18,368 bases of DNA from Gracilaria caudata (GCA_030374735.1 JASCIV010000494.1:1-18368); one strand, 5' to 3'. Counted from the stretch's first letter, positions 9,901-17,254 are shown. The notes: generated by a model from the letters alone, not told the origin. A program made the numbers and translations.

Positions 9901-10693
9901 CGTAAAAACTTGTCTTGAAGGAGCCAGTTTGTACGGAGCAAAGAGAGATGAAAACCTGGATCGAGCCTTTTCAGTTGTCCAAATGTTGTGGACAGATGTT
10001 GAGACTCGACTTCGGAAAGGGACTGAAGAGGAGAAGAGCGAAAGAGTGAAGATTGAGAATGAGCGAGTCGATCAAATCATAGACATGAATGGCACGTTGG
10101 TTAGAGAAAAACGTACAAGCGCTACTCTTCAAGACTTTGGAGATCGTCTTACGATGTGGTTTCACATAAAAGGAGACGACAGGATCAGAGACCGGGCTAT
10201 AACACAGTACGAGAGTGCAGTAATCGCGGACGGTGACATTTTTGCAATGCTTAAACTTGCTCTTCTGAATGCAACGAATGACGAGGAGGACAGGATAAAG
10301 ATGGCGCTCAGTTTATGTAGATCGGCTATGGAAAAGCTCAAAGCGCTGGAATCTCCATTAGATGGAATCAAAGGCAATCGGTTTGACTTCGCCCAATTAT
10401 CTGTGAAGCCACACACTCTTCGCGACGTAAGCGAGTACATCAAGTTTGAGAAGGATCAAAATCATCCAGGTGCTGAGATACTTGCAAAGAGAATGATGAT
10501 CGACGGAGGATCAAGAGACAAAGGTATTGCAGGAAAGAGTTTGGATGCGGTTGTTCCCACCGAGGATTTGCCCGGTGAGAGCAATGTCACCTTCGAAGTA
10601 ACTCAGGATCACACAATTGTAAACATTCCGAGTACGGAGCGCTTACCTGAATCGGAGGCAATGCCTTCGTTTCCGCATCCCAGTTATTTGTAA
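6848..10693 (+). CDS. Large membrane protein with C-terminal Sel1-like repeats
   Basis: This encodes 1281 residues without an intron. The start is fixed by an in-frame TGA at 6842-6844 just upstream. Two strong hydrophobic helices lie at residues ~10-33 and ~48-67, and a weaker one at ~78-95. The remaining ~1180 residues are hydrophilic. The central part (~170-960) has no domain I recognise; it is helical in character with charged stretches (for example ~490-560 and ~810-950). The C-terminal part holds four Sel1/TPR-like helix pairs: residues ~975-1007 (AMLKVARWVLKGEEGYQQNR), ~1014-1045 (LHVKTCLEGASLYGAKRDEN), ~1097-1127 and ~1130-1162 (AMLKLALLNA). Such repeats are protein-interaction scaffolds, often at the ER in Sel1/Hrd3 proteins. 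Membrane anchoring at the N-terminus with a large soluble scaffold is inferred. The tail ~1165-1281 is polar. The molecular function is unknown. Confidence 0.8.
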   Translation: MTSTLGDSLGIVSGVYVAVLIPWTLLYTLDFISSKWVSIMNTERKGWTHLVIITIPISYIFAYIVFQTQLPEPDYKEMYAAVAALVLSGYHLARTVWGLRQLVYLKRWVRETARIFQDAGYDLQQEPGLERREKTYMCSEQHLLCGPYTLFRNVPIVRRILSRSREAVRGSRQNTVDDVVRRIQVNNSLIDNEFNAGIADHVKLVSWSRILLLPLRPSKPMVTFTRWATAFIAQFGTSWLSDATVSEENGDPWIDKRRNFALQVLTTAILQMDPFESHAYFYNKRASRVISKGGKSFLPPDAWEDISRSKDAWHVFSPPKILAAFLAHNEGLPYGWQVVEEGQKVPTRSLLKPILKEAINGLKPKMQEALEVFRSEHLELFAVFLWVQNNSRRAEAKDKSQFRQEENFIASEASYEFLQRQLGLDEDERALENLGYPFSKHARSRHLWYNRNVLEVSCRIDNWLALSSGEQLFSLDDVLGINDIEYDRDTVKSEEASISEQTPSSVSGERRNASQQISMQNFEPELVSHDIHYPIPIGHGDSGDKHTKKETCYKQNKLLEKKRLRFQLANDERRYDHSEQSLTFMGCVMESLRSGLAEQLYAGLIYERKDMKKRTSSWTVPVPTDFLEFNISQELWKCLRKRKEAGSLHSAIQERLLWECQVGTHHLFQGVLSEPNAHHKAPSMILFILGFPSVFIRRKPRDGGFGAFPVLEYTIHAAIPPQQIHVSVKIEKFKGSPLAKLRLLEEDALENGGEFQWKLWRDSFLGRIKAKAKWQKSHGMSQVHVNAKSENDLSKPISNISQGGKKRGIRKETNLMYWEGWPPFREGLAIFEQGFSLVERRRAEAPNQTSTSPDEKKNELRDKEENMRSGRREYGLCSAAILSDSISDIDTALELRGGSVIWGKLKNKEEIKEVETRRRHEGGRGGPSLFLDIFHLRNVFRLTSPNTSPSTRPNVEETITNQDKTADEARNLNPAAMLKVARWVLKGEEGYQQNREQALIIMENALQIDKNVDIARLHVKTCLEGASLYGAKRDENLDRAFSVVQMLWTDVETRLRKGTEEEKSERVKIENERVDQIIDMNGTLVREKRTSATLQDFGDRLTMWFHIKGDDRIRDRAITQYESAVIADGDIFAMLKLALLNATNDEEDRIKMALSLCRSAMEKLKALESPLDGIKGNRFDFAQLSVKPHTLRDVSEYIKFEKDQNHPGAEILAKRMMIDGGSRDKGIAGKSLDAVVPTEDLPGESNVTFEVTQDHTIVNIPSTERLPESEAMPSFPHPSYL

Positions 10694-11213
10694 ACGAAGC
10701 TTGAATCTCAAGTATTGGTGGACGGCCAACTCTAGTTGCGATAAACGAGAGCATCTTTTGCTCAGTTTTATGAGACATGTGTGAATACCTGACGTACAGA
10801 TAGGCAAAGAATACTTTTTCAAATCGTTCGGAACTTTGGCCTTGGAGTGGGGTGATGGCCTACCTTTCCGAGGTCCTGTTCAGGGAGTGCGTTTTGCCTT
10901 TTGACCAGCTTCACCGAGCGAAAAGCTCTACCGGCGGTGAATGATCGCTATTGCTACTGCCAGGGCTGCTTGTTGCAGTCTCTGCTTGGTGGACAGATCA
11001 TCATACTAAGGGAGTTTCCTTTTACTACGACACGAAGAAGGAACACGTTTTCTTCAGGAAGGCTTTGAACACGGTGGAGATGCAAAACAACGTCTGACAC
11101 AGGGTTTCGTGAGGATATTACAAAGGCTTTTAGACGTACAGGTTATCAGAGTGCAGCAAAACTACGAAGGGTAAATGATGTTAATACTGTAAGAGAGAGA
11201 CGGGTGATTGCGT
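10694..11213. other. Convergent 3' intergenic region
   Basis: This contains the 3' ends of the Sel1-repeat gene and the secreted-protein gene. I see no gene or clear structure. A near-copy of the recurring motif with one extra G (TACGAAGGGTA) lies at 11163-11173. Confidence 0.6.
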
Positions 11214-12296
11214 TCAGAACGCCATATATTTGTACGGATTGATCGAACTTAGCAAGTCCTCAGTAAGCCTAACTGTGAGACTGTTACCTTCAGAAGTTTC
11301 GAAATCAAGATAAGTAGCTGCCAATCCGCCTGATGCAATAGAAGCAAACTGATCGACAAGTTCTGGAAACAAGCGCAACGGCGGGGTACATATGTCAAGA
11401 ACATTCTCTAAGTCGGTGGGAGCCGGCAAATGGTACTGGTAAAGCTGTAGGAAATCGCCGGGACTGTGGTTATATAGATCCTCCAACGCGACGCTCAGAA
11501 GATGCTTTGATAATCGAATGAGTCGACCTAAAGCTGCCCCCGGGATTGGTAAGTTCGAACCGCTTTCCTGACGACATATGGCGGCGTTGTAGACGTAGCG
11601 GGTGTACTCGGAGAGTAATCCATTAGCGGCATGAACATTTCCACCGGCGTAACGAATGATTTGAACAACACCGAGAGCAAAGGCAATAGTTTTCTTCGCG
11701 GTGGTGTTGCGACTTTGGCTCGGAGTGACATACCTGTAGTACTGTTGACAGGCATGGGCCATGGTGGTTCCATTGGCCTTGAACAGATCGTCTTCCGATG
11801 GAAATATTGGCTCGTTCCAGTTCACCAAAAGAATCTGTGTAGCATCGAGAGGTGTCAAAAACAGTTTCAGCCGCGTTGCATTTTTCTCAATGAAGTCAAG
11901 CACTCTAGGAGTAGGTCGTTTAACGGAATGATTCTTCTGATAAAGTGGGAAATAAGCAACACGCCCGACTTGTTGGTCGTGATGAAAGCCGTTTTTAACA
12001 ATGCCCTCGAGTGTTCGAACCTTGTCATCAGCGCCGAAATACAGACGCGTGCACATGACATCCAAAAGAGCATCTTCACACGAGCACTTGTGGATGACAT
12101 TTATGATGGCGCGACGGAAGAAAGAATCGACGGCACGAGACGGTACGCCCTTTTGAATGTACTCGAGATTGGCGTTGTACACGCGATCAATGAACTCCGT
12201 GCGACTAATTGTGACATCGCACTCTGCGGCGAGCAGCGGCTGAAGCAAGGTGGCATGCGCTGCGAGCAGGAGTGCGACGACGGTGTGGAAATTCAT
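11214..12296 (-). CDS. Secreted protein of unknown family
   Basis: This encodes 360 residues from ATG 12296. Residues 1-24 form a signal peptide with a hydrophobic core (VALLLAAHATLLQPLLA) ending in Ala-Ala-Glu. The mature part has seven cysteines (C26, C71, C73, C82, C183, C241, C303), with C71-S-C73 close together, and N-glycosylation sequons at N122, N139, N175 and N197, plus a poor one at N277 (NHSP). It is otherwise mainly helical, with no C-terminal anchor, GPI-type tail or KDEL-type signal. This points to an extracellular or luminal soluble glycoprotein. I do not recognise the fold and assign no function. It is divergent from the carotenoid oxygenase across a 971-bp spacer. Confidence 0.75.
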   Translation of the reverse strand: MNFHTVVALLLAAHATLLQPLLAAECDVTISRTEFIDRVYNANLEYIQKGVPSRAVDSFFRRAIINVIHKCSCEDALLDVMCTRLYFGADDKVRTLEGIVKNGFHHDQQVGRVAYFPLYQKNHSVKRPTPRVLDFIEKNATRLKLFLTPLDATQILLVNWNEPIFPSEDDLFKANGTTMAHACQQYYRYVTPSQSRNTTAKKTIAFALGVVQIIRYAGGNVHAANGLLSEYTRYVYNAAICRQESGSNLPIPGAALGRLIRLSKHLLSVALEDLYNHSPGDFLQLYQYHLPAPTDLENVLDICTPPLRLFPELVDQFASIASGGLAATYLDFETSEGNSLTVRLTEDLLSSINPYKYMAF

Positions 12297-12689
12297 GGCG
12301 GGTGAGGGTAAGTAAAGTCAAGTTGCGAGCAAGGCGGGTGGCTGGTGAGCAGAGCGGGCGAGCGAAGCGAGTCTTGAAGAAGCCGTGATGAAAAGAGAGA
12401 GAGCGCGCGCGCGCAGGGCGCAGCCGACGGCGAGAGGTTCGGCGGCCTACTCATTTCGTGGCAACAGCTGCGTGGGCTTCCAGACGAGATTAAGTGCAGC
12501 ATCATATAGCTACCCTTGCATCGGCTTTACGTGCAGGCGTTATGCGAGCGTGCGGACACATCTGGTGGCAACGGGCTGCGTGGCGGTTGCAAGTACCCTT
12601 GTAGCTAACTTTGTGCGACAAGATAAAATCGAAAAGCGGAGCGATGTCGATGAGCACAAACGTTATTTGCAAGGTACTGCATGAGCCTC
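12297..12689. other. 5' flank of the secreted-protein gene
   Basis: No supportable gene. The GA/GC dinucleotide run at about 12393-12414 (GAGAGAGA then GCGCGCGCGC) can adopt Z-DNA. A plus-strand frame (12385-12684, 99 codons) begins in that repeat and shows nothing recognisable. TACCCTTGTA, a variant of the recurring motif, lies at 12594-12603, and TACCCTTGCA, one base from it, at 12511-12520. Confidence 0.5.
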
Positions 12690-12782
12690 ATACTCGGCGC
12701 CGACTTGCTCCTGCCACAGGAGTCCACGGTCTCAGCTGAGACCCCCAGGGCAGCCTAAATAAAATTGCGTTCATTCATTCAT
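12690..12782 (+). mobile_element. Probable 3' tail of a non-LTR retroelement or SINE
   Basis: In order there are a short open frame ending in TAA (about 12685-12759), a perfect 16-nt palindrome GGTCTCAGCTGAGACC (12728-12743), CCCAGGG, an AATAAA at 12758-12763, and a tail of three TTCA units (12770-12782). A stem-loop followed by a poly-A-type signal and a short tandem tail is the usual 3' layout of target-primed elements. The 5' boundary, any upstream ORF and the target duplication are not visible, so this would be a heavily 5'-truncated copy. An ordinary 3' UTR could look similar. Confidence 0.35.
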
Positions 12783-12784
12783 AC

Positions 12785-12970
12785 TACGAAGGTATGAGGG
12801 ATATCCTACAAACTTCGTAGTACGAAGGTATCATCTTTTTAGTGCACACAGAGCTAAACCTTTTACCTTCGTACAGGTCTGCTGTCGCTTCCGTCTCTCA
12901 ATCGAGCGCGCCGGCTGTCGTGCAGTCGGCATGCGGCGCACTCGCCGGGTCTTCCAATACTACGAAGGTA
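12785..12970 (+). promoter_or_regulatory. Cluster of four TACGAAGGTA motifs before the carotenoid oxygenase
   Basis: Exact copies lie at 12785-12794 (+), 12821-12830 (+), 12864-12873 (-) and 12961-12970 (+), 298-483 bp before the oxygenase start. Two share a longer 14-mer, ATACTACGAAGGTA (12781-12794 and 12957-12970). The copy at 12821 is preceded by CTTCGTA, giving inverted arms CTTCGTA-G-TACGAAG at 12813-12827. A clustered, two-orientation arrangement in a divergent spacer suggests a transcription-factor site. A short repeat family is the alternative. The 14-mer begins in the last two bases of the retroelement-like tail. Confidence 0.4.
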
Positions 12971-13267
12971 GATACTGCGAACACGGTAAGGCGAACAGTG
13001 TCGCTCGCCGATTGGCTCGCGCGCACCGCTACGCGAAAGATCTGCCGAAGCGGCGCGGCCACGCGTGCAATCGCTTGCATCACGTGCCGCGAGTGGACAA
13101 AAATCTGGCGCTCGAGGACAAACCCTCGCGCAAGACGGCGCGCAATTCGCCAAAGGGCACTTAACCCTTCTGAGCAAAGCCTCCAGCCTGATGCTCACGA
13201 GCGACGAAGCAGTCCGTGAGCCCTTGGCGCAGTCGAAGGCGGTGCGAAGCACGACCAGTTCGCAGCC

Positions 13268-14935
13268 ATGACCGTCTCGTCTTCTCAAACCGCGTGGATC
13301 ACGCCCCACTTGCCGCTGCGAGCTTCGTCGCCGCATCTGCGACCATCGCCGCGTAGCCGTTCGCCGCGCGCTCCCAGCGCCGTGCCCGATGTCGTTGCAA
13401 ACGCGCAGCGATGTACTTCGGCTCCACCCACCACGCGCCTCCAGCCCACGGTGCACGACACCACCGACCCCTCCGTAGCCTTCAGCAACTTTGAGCAGTG
13501 GCCGCAGCCGCAGACGGTGTCCGTCAGCGGCCAACTGCCGCCCTACCTGCATGACCTCGTGTACTACCGTGTCGGGCCGGCTCGTTTCGAGGAGCGCCAC
13601 CGCGATGGCGTCGTCTGGAAGGCACAGCAGCTGTTCGACGGAATCAGCAAGGTAGCCTCGTTTCATTTTGATGTCACAAACGCCACCATCACATTTCGAT
13701 CGCGCTTCAATAGCACCAGGTTGATTGAGAAGATACAACAGACGCCGTCCACCTCGTACAGAACGTTGTCCATATCCAAGTCTCAAAACACCGTGTGGGA
13801 GCAGCTCAAAGAGTGGCGCATTCCAACGCTTGACCCGGAGATCAATCTTCCGTATGCCAACTACGTAGCCTCCGTCGAGGATATTCCAGGCATGGGGTTG
13901 TGCGCCCGAACTGATAATGCCATCGCTCAAGTCATTAACCCACACACGTTGCAACCGCTCCGACAATTTCGCTTCAAGGAACTACATCCAAAGCTCAGTG
14001 GATTCGGTAGTTTGGCCCATGGTATGTCTGATAGGAGTAGCGGCGATTACTTCAATGTCGTGTGGGATTATTTTCCGGGGAAGGTCAAGTATCATGTTTT
14101 TCGTACTGACAAGCATGGTCAAACGCACATTCTAGCGTCGTTCCGCGAGAATGCCTATTATGCTCATGCTGCTTGTCTCACAGACAACTACGTGATCTCC
14201 GTTCTTGTTCCCACCGGTATCAACTTCTTCAACCTTGTTTTGTTCATGTGTTTGGGTAATGCAATCGAGATTCCCGACGATAAGGACGTCAAATTCGTGG
14301 TCGTGTCCCGCAAACATGGAGGCATAGTCAAAACGTTCAAGCACAGCTTCTTCTCCTTCACTCATTGTGTCAACGCGTACGAGCAGCAGGATGACATTGT
14401 GATTGACTTGTGCTGTGTGCCAAGAATGGAAGACATCATCTCGTCAGACTTGGAGGAGGCAAAGTCCAAAGGTACCATTCCAGATTTGCCTCTCGTCCGC
14501 TTCACCCTGCCAAATGTCCAATCGGAAAGCACTGACGAAACAACACCACGTGCAATGAGCAACACCATGATCGACGTACTCGGTGAATTTCCATCCATTT
14601 CTTCCAGATATGCTCGCAAGCCGTATCGATATACCTATGTCGTTGGCGTGAAGGAAGAGGTGATGGCCGGATCCATTCGAAAATTCGACTTGCACACCGG
14701 GACCATGAAGAGTTTTGCCGTGCCTGGATGCGTGTTAGGAGAGCCGTTTTTCGTGGCTAACCCTCTCGGGGACAGTGAGGATGACGGCTGTGTGGTGGTT
14801 GTTGCGCTTGACACCGAGGAGAGAAAGTCCATCTTGTTCGTGTTGGATGCGAAACAGTTTGTTGAAGTTGCCAGGGCGGATTTGCCGGTGGCGATCTCGA
14901 CTGGCTTTCACGGCTACATGAGAAAGGCTGTGTGA
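13268..14935 (+). CDS. Carotenoid oxygenase (RPE65/BCO/CCD family)
   Basis: A nonheme iron dioxygenase-type protein of 555 residues that should cleave a double bond of a carotenoid or apocarotenoid. All four iron-ligand histidines can be placed: H251 (LAHGMSD), H300 (YAHAACLTDNYV), H366 (FTHCVNAYEQ) and H548 (GFHGYM). The second-shell acids appear at E440 (GEFPSI) and E492 (GEPFFV). The third position, usually Glu in a TET motif, seems to be D216 (RTDN). The N-terminal RVGPARFE...LFDG segment (101-125) and HCVNAYE are closest in style to animal BCO/NinaB enzymes. Residues 1-~75 are rich in Ser, Pro, Arg and Ala, unlike the core, and may be a plastid transit leader. A loop at ~400-432 is polar. 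The ATG at 13268 has purine-rich context (GCAGCCATGA). Substrate and cleavage site cannot be read from sequence. Confidence 0.9.
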   Translation: MTVSSSQTAWITPHLPLRASSPHLRPSPRSRSPRAPSAVPDVVANAQRCTSAPPTTRLQPTVHDTTDPSVAFSNFEQWPQPQTVSVSGQLPPYLHDLVYYRVGPARFEERHRDGVVWKAQQLFDGISKVASFHFDVTNATITFRSRFNSTRLIEKIQQTPSTSYRTLSISKSQNTVWEQLKEWRIPTLDPEINLPYANYVASVEDIPGMGLCARTDNAIAQVINPHTLQPLRQFRFKELHPKLSGFGSLAHGMSDRSSGDYFNVVWDYFPGKVKYHVFRTDKHGQTHILASFRENAYYAHAACLTDNYVISVLVPTGINFFNLVLFMCLGNAIEIPDDKDVKFVVVSRKHGGIVKTFKHSFFSFTHCVNAYEQQDDIVIDLCCVPRMEDIISSDLEEAKSKGTIPDLPLVRFTLPNVQSESTDETTPRAMSNTMIDVLGEFPSISSRYARKPYRYTYVVGVKEEVMAGSIRKFDLHTGTMKSFAVPGCVLGEPFFVANPLGDSEDDGCVVVVALDTEERKSILFVLDAKQFVEVARADLPVAISTGFHGYMRKAV

Positions 14936-15348
14936 CTCAAGTCTCGGAGCTGAGGAAAGGGCCACCCATTTTTGGCATGTCTGGCAGGGCGTGCGTTGTG
15001 CAGGGTATGTATTCTATCTGCCGGGTCAAGTTTTGTTCATATTTGGGGTTGCGATCGGATTTGCACTTGTCCAGTTCGTAAAACACAAACACCAGCGTGG
15101 TGCATCTTGTCGTGCGTGCGCGCGCGAGAACGTGTTCAACTGTTGAACTTCAACACAGAACGTGTCATGCTGCTTAATGTTAACCAACAGCTTCCCAAAC
15201 GCAAGGCCACTCTGTTTGCCCCCGAGGCGTTGAGGAATTGCCTGGTGGAGTCAGCAAGGCTAGAACGCTACAGCCAGGTGACAGTGCCTTGCGTTTTTCA
15301 AATCTTGGCCTTCGAAGTAGAAGGTGTAGTGCGCTTATCAGCTTGAGT
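14936..15348. other. 3' flank of the carotenoid oxygenase
   Basis: No supportable gene. A 124-codon plus frame (14972-15346) is rich in Cys, Arg and Leu and has no domain. There is a small inverted repeat, GTTCAAC-T-GTTGAAC (15134-15148). Confidence 0.55.
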
Positions 15349-15528
15349 TCATTTCTCATCCGTAGTTCTAGGACATAACGCTCCGCCCATTCCGCTGCCC
15401 ATGAAGCCCATGAAGCTTCTTCCCAAGTTTCTTGTGCCCAAGCTGCCCTGCCCCATGCCGCTCATACCGCGCATTCCTAAACCGCCCACACCACCCCTAC
15501 CCATGCTTCCCATGGTTGGTGTTGCCGT
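15349..15528 (-). pseudogene. Detached Gly/Met-rich tail downstream of the J-domain gene
   Basis: From ATG 15513 this frame gives 54 residues rich in Gly and Met (MGSMGRGGVGGLGMRGMSGM at the start), ending in TGA 15349-15351. Directly upstream, in the frame of the J-domain gene but after its stop at 15575-15577, the sequence continues as a Gln/Asn/Gly-rich stretch (NAQNQNPGFSDMSGINGNTN). It then needs a one-base shift near 15514 to enter the Gly/Met frame. Together these read like one low-complexity C-terminal extension split by a nonsense codon and a frameshift. A sequencing error, a short intron (for example phase-2 GAG|TGT to TAG|GGGT, about 121 nt) or true decay could explain it. It is not a plausible independent gene. 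Confidence 0.45.
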
Positions 15529-15574
15529 TTATTCCTGACATGTCACTAAATCCTGGATTCTGATTCTGCGCATT

Positions 15575-17254
15575 TCATGGACCTGCAGATCCAGGCGGCG
15601 GACTTCTACCATCACACTCGGCTGTCCATACTTCATAACTGTTCTTGAGTTCATCAAACACAAGTTCTGCGAGTACAAGCTTATCAGGAGACAGATTCTT
15701 CGACAAAATCTTATCCGGATGTACTTGCAAAATAGCTTTGTAATAATTGACTTTCACCTTTGAGTTCTCCTTAAGAACATCCATGGACACTCGTTTCCAT
15801 GTTGCGGTAGGATATAACACGGTATCTAGCGAAGCAAGTAGAGCACGCAGGTTTCCTCTATGAGTCCCATTTCGGGTCCATGCTTTTATCTTCCTTTCAG
15901 CAGCTGCGCGAGCATTGTCCTTTTCTTCACATTTCTTTGCATCTGCCCTCTCTCTCTCACGAATCGCCGCTAGTTTCTCATTTGCTCTGGCCTTGATCTC
16001 TCTTTCATGCTTCTTTCTGAGCTGCTCACGCTGCAAAAGCTCTTCCTCCTTGGGAGAAGTAAAAGGCGCAGATTCGGCTGTGCCACGCGTCCTGGAACTT
16101 GGGTATTCTGCTCTGGTGCGACGACCACCAGTCGGATAGCGGCGGACAGATTCTTTCTGCTCTACACCGCCACTGCGGTAGATGGACTCTCGCTTGCCGA
16201 TTCCATTGCACGGGTAGGAATTAGTCGTACGTTCCCTTTCGCATGGATTTTCAACACCTGAAGAGGTGGACTCTCGCTTGCCGACTCCATTGGACGGGTA
16301 GGTATTAGTCGTACGTTCCCTTTCGCATGGATTGGCGACACCGGTAAAGGTGGACTCTCGCTGGCCGATTCCATTGGACGGGTAGGTATTACTCGTATGC
16401 TCCCTTCCGCATGGATTGGCAACACCGGTAGAGGTGGACTCTCGCTTGCCGATTCCATTGGACGGGTAGGAATTACTCGTATGTTCCCTTCCGCATGGAT
16501 TGGTAACACCTGTGGAGGAATCGGAAGCAGAGCCAGGTGCGGATCGTCGTGAACTTTCTGGTTCTGGTGAAGATGGAAGCGGGTCATCGAAACTGTTATC
16601 TTCACTGCGCATGTTGGCGAGCTTTTCGGGGCCGATGACATCAATAGCACGCTTCATACATCGAACAGAATCGACGTAAAAACGATGCTGAAACTCAATG
16701 GTATCAGCAACGATGGATTCAATGAGAACGGAACGTCGTTTGATTGCATCCGAAATGGTGGTAACTAACTCATTGGTACGCTGCGTGAGCTCAGCCATCT
16801 TGTCGTCAGCCTTTCGAACGTCTTTCTGGGAGGCGGAAGAATCTGAGCCGCGCTCACGGTAACGGGCGGCATCAATGTAACAGCGCTTCCTTTCCTCCAT
16901 GCGAAGGCAGATCTCACAAGCCCTTGTTAGCTCTAATTTGATAGGGTCCACGACTCTTTCATTGATGCGCCTTTTAAAGCGAGGTAGGACGTCATCAACG
17001 ATGGAAGCCCGCACATTGACAAGAGCATCGGCATCAAGATAGGGCGCCTTGGAGGAATATGATGATATCGAGTCGCGCAGCTTTGCGGCCAAGGTGTAGG
17101 CAGTGCCCGTTGAGCGCTGAATGGCCTCGTACGCCGACAATGCATCGTGATGAAGGGTGTCAAGTTTCTTGGTCTGGGTCTTGAACTCGGTGGAGAGATG
17201 GTCATACTCCGGGAAGGACTCCGGTAAAGAAATGTTGGAAATGCCGACAGCCAT
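15575..17254 (-). CDS. BAR-like domain fused to auxilin-type J domain
   Basis: This encodes 559 residues from ATG 17254, the first in frame. Residues ~15-210 are helical and resemble a BAR domain: VVDPIKLELTRACEICLRME and the RKRCYIDAARYRERG stretch (~101-136) fit helix 2, and IEFQHRFYVDSVRCMKRA (~186-203) fits the end of helix 3. BAR domains dimerise and bind curved membranes. Residues 247-358 are four 28-residue repeats. Residues ~402-457 form a highly charged single helix. The C-terminus (~475-545) is a J domain of auxilin/GAK type: W486, then HPD at 512-514, then LVFDELKNSYEVW. HPD is what stimulates the Hsc70 ATPase. In auxilins this domain drives removal of clathrin coats. The PTEN-like and kinase domains of animal auxilin and GAK are absent. 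A role in endocytic uncoating is inference. The BAR call is less certain than the J call. Confidence 0.8.
   Translation of the reverse strand: MAVGISNISLPESFPEYDHLSTEFKTQTKKLDTLHHDALSAYEAIQRSTGTAYTLAAKLRDSISSYSSKAPYLDADALVNVRASIVDDVLPRFKRRINERVVDPIKLELTRACEICLRMEERKRCYIDAARYRERGSDSSASQKDVRKADDKMAELTQRTNELVTTISDAIKRRSVLIESIVADTIEFQHRFYVDSVRCMKRAIDVIGPEKLANMRSEDNSFDDPLPSSPEPESSRRSAPGSASDSSTGVTNPCGREHTSNSYPSNGIGKRESTSTGVANPCGREHTSNTYPSNGIGQRESTFTGVANPCERERTTNTYPSNGVGKRESTSSGVENPCERERTTNSYPCNGIGKRESIYRSGGVEQKESVRRYPTGGRRTRAEYPSSRTRGTAESAPFTSPKEEELLQREQLRKKHEREIKARANEKLAAIRERERADAKKCEEKDNARAAAERKIKAWTRNGTHRGNLRALLASLDTVLYPTATWKRVSMDVLKENSKVKVNYYKAILQVHPDKILSKNLSPDKLVLAELVFDELKNSYEVWTAECDGRSPPPGSAGP
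16181..16516 (-). repeat. Four 84-bp tandem repeats within the BAR/J gene
   Basis: Exactly 4 x 84 bp, coding for four 28-residue units with the pattern S-T-G-V-x-N-P-C-x-R-E-x-T-(S/T)-N-(S/T)-Y-P-x-N-G-(I/V)-G-(K/Q)-R-E-S. Each unit keeps one NPC cysteine; the fourth has a second (YPC). The units fall in two pairs, GREHTSN in the first two and ERERTTN in the last two. This suggests stepwise duplication in a flexible linker between the BAR-like part and the charged helix. Confidence 0.9.

Noticed and set aside
11631..12305. 224-codon plus-strand frame
   Set aside because: It is antisense to the secreted-protein gene, whose signal peptide and glycosylation sites support the minus strand.
12863..13966. 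367-codon minus-strand frame
   Set aside because: It lies antisense to the 5' half of the carotenoid oxygenase, which has all its catalytic residues. GC-rich codons opposite a real gene keep this frame open.
15134..15148. Inverted repeat GTTCAAC-T-GTTGAAC as a terminator or binding site
   Set aside because: Short and single, with no T tract and no second copy. It could be chance.
14972..15346. 124-codon plus-strand frame after the carotenoid oxygenase
   Set aside because: Cys/Arg/Leu-rich with no recognisable domain, and it lies where a 3' UTR is expected.
16162..16650. 162-codon minus-strand frame over the 84-bp repeats
   Set aside because: The repeat length is a multiple of three, so an alternate frame also repeats. 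The neighbouring frame is part of a 559-residue protein with a J domain.
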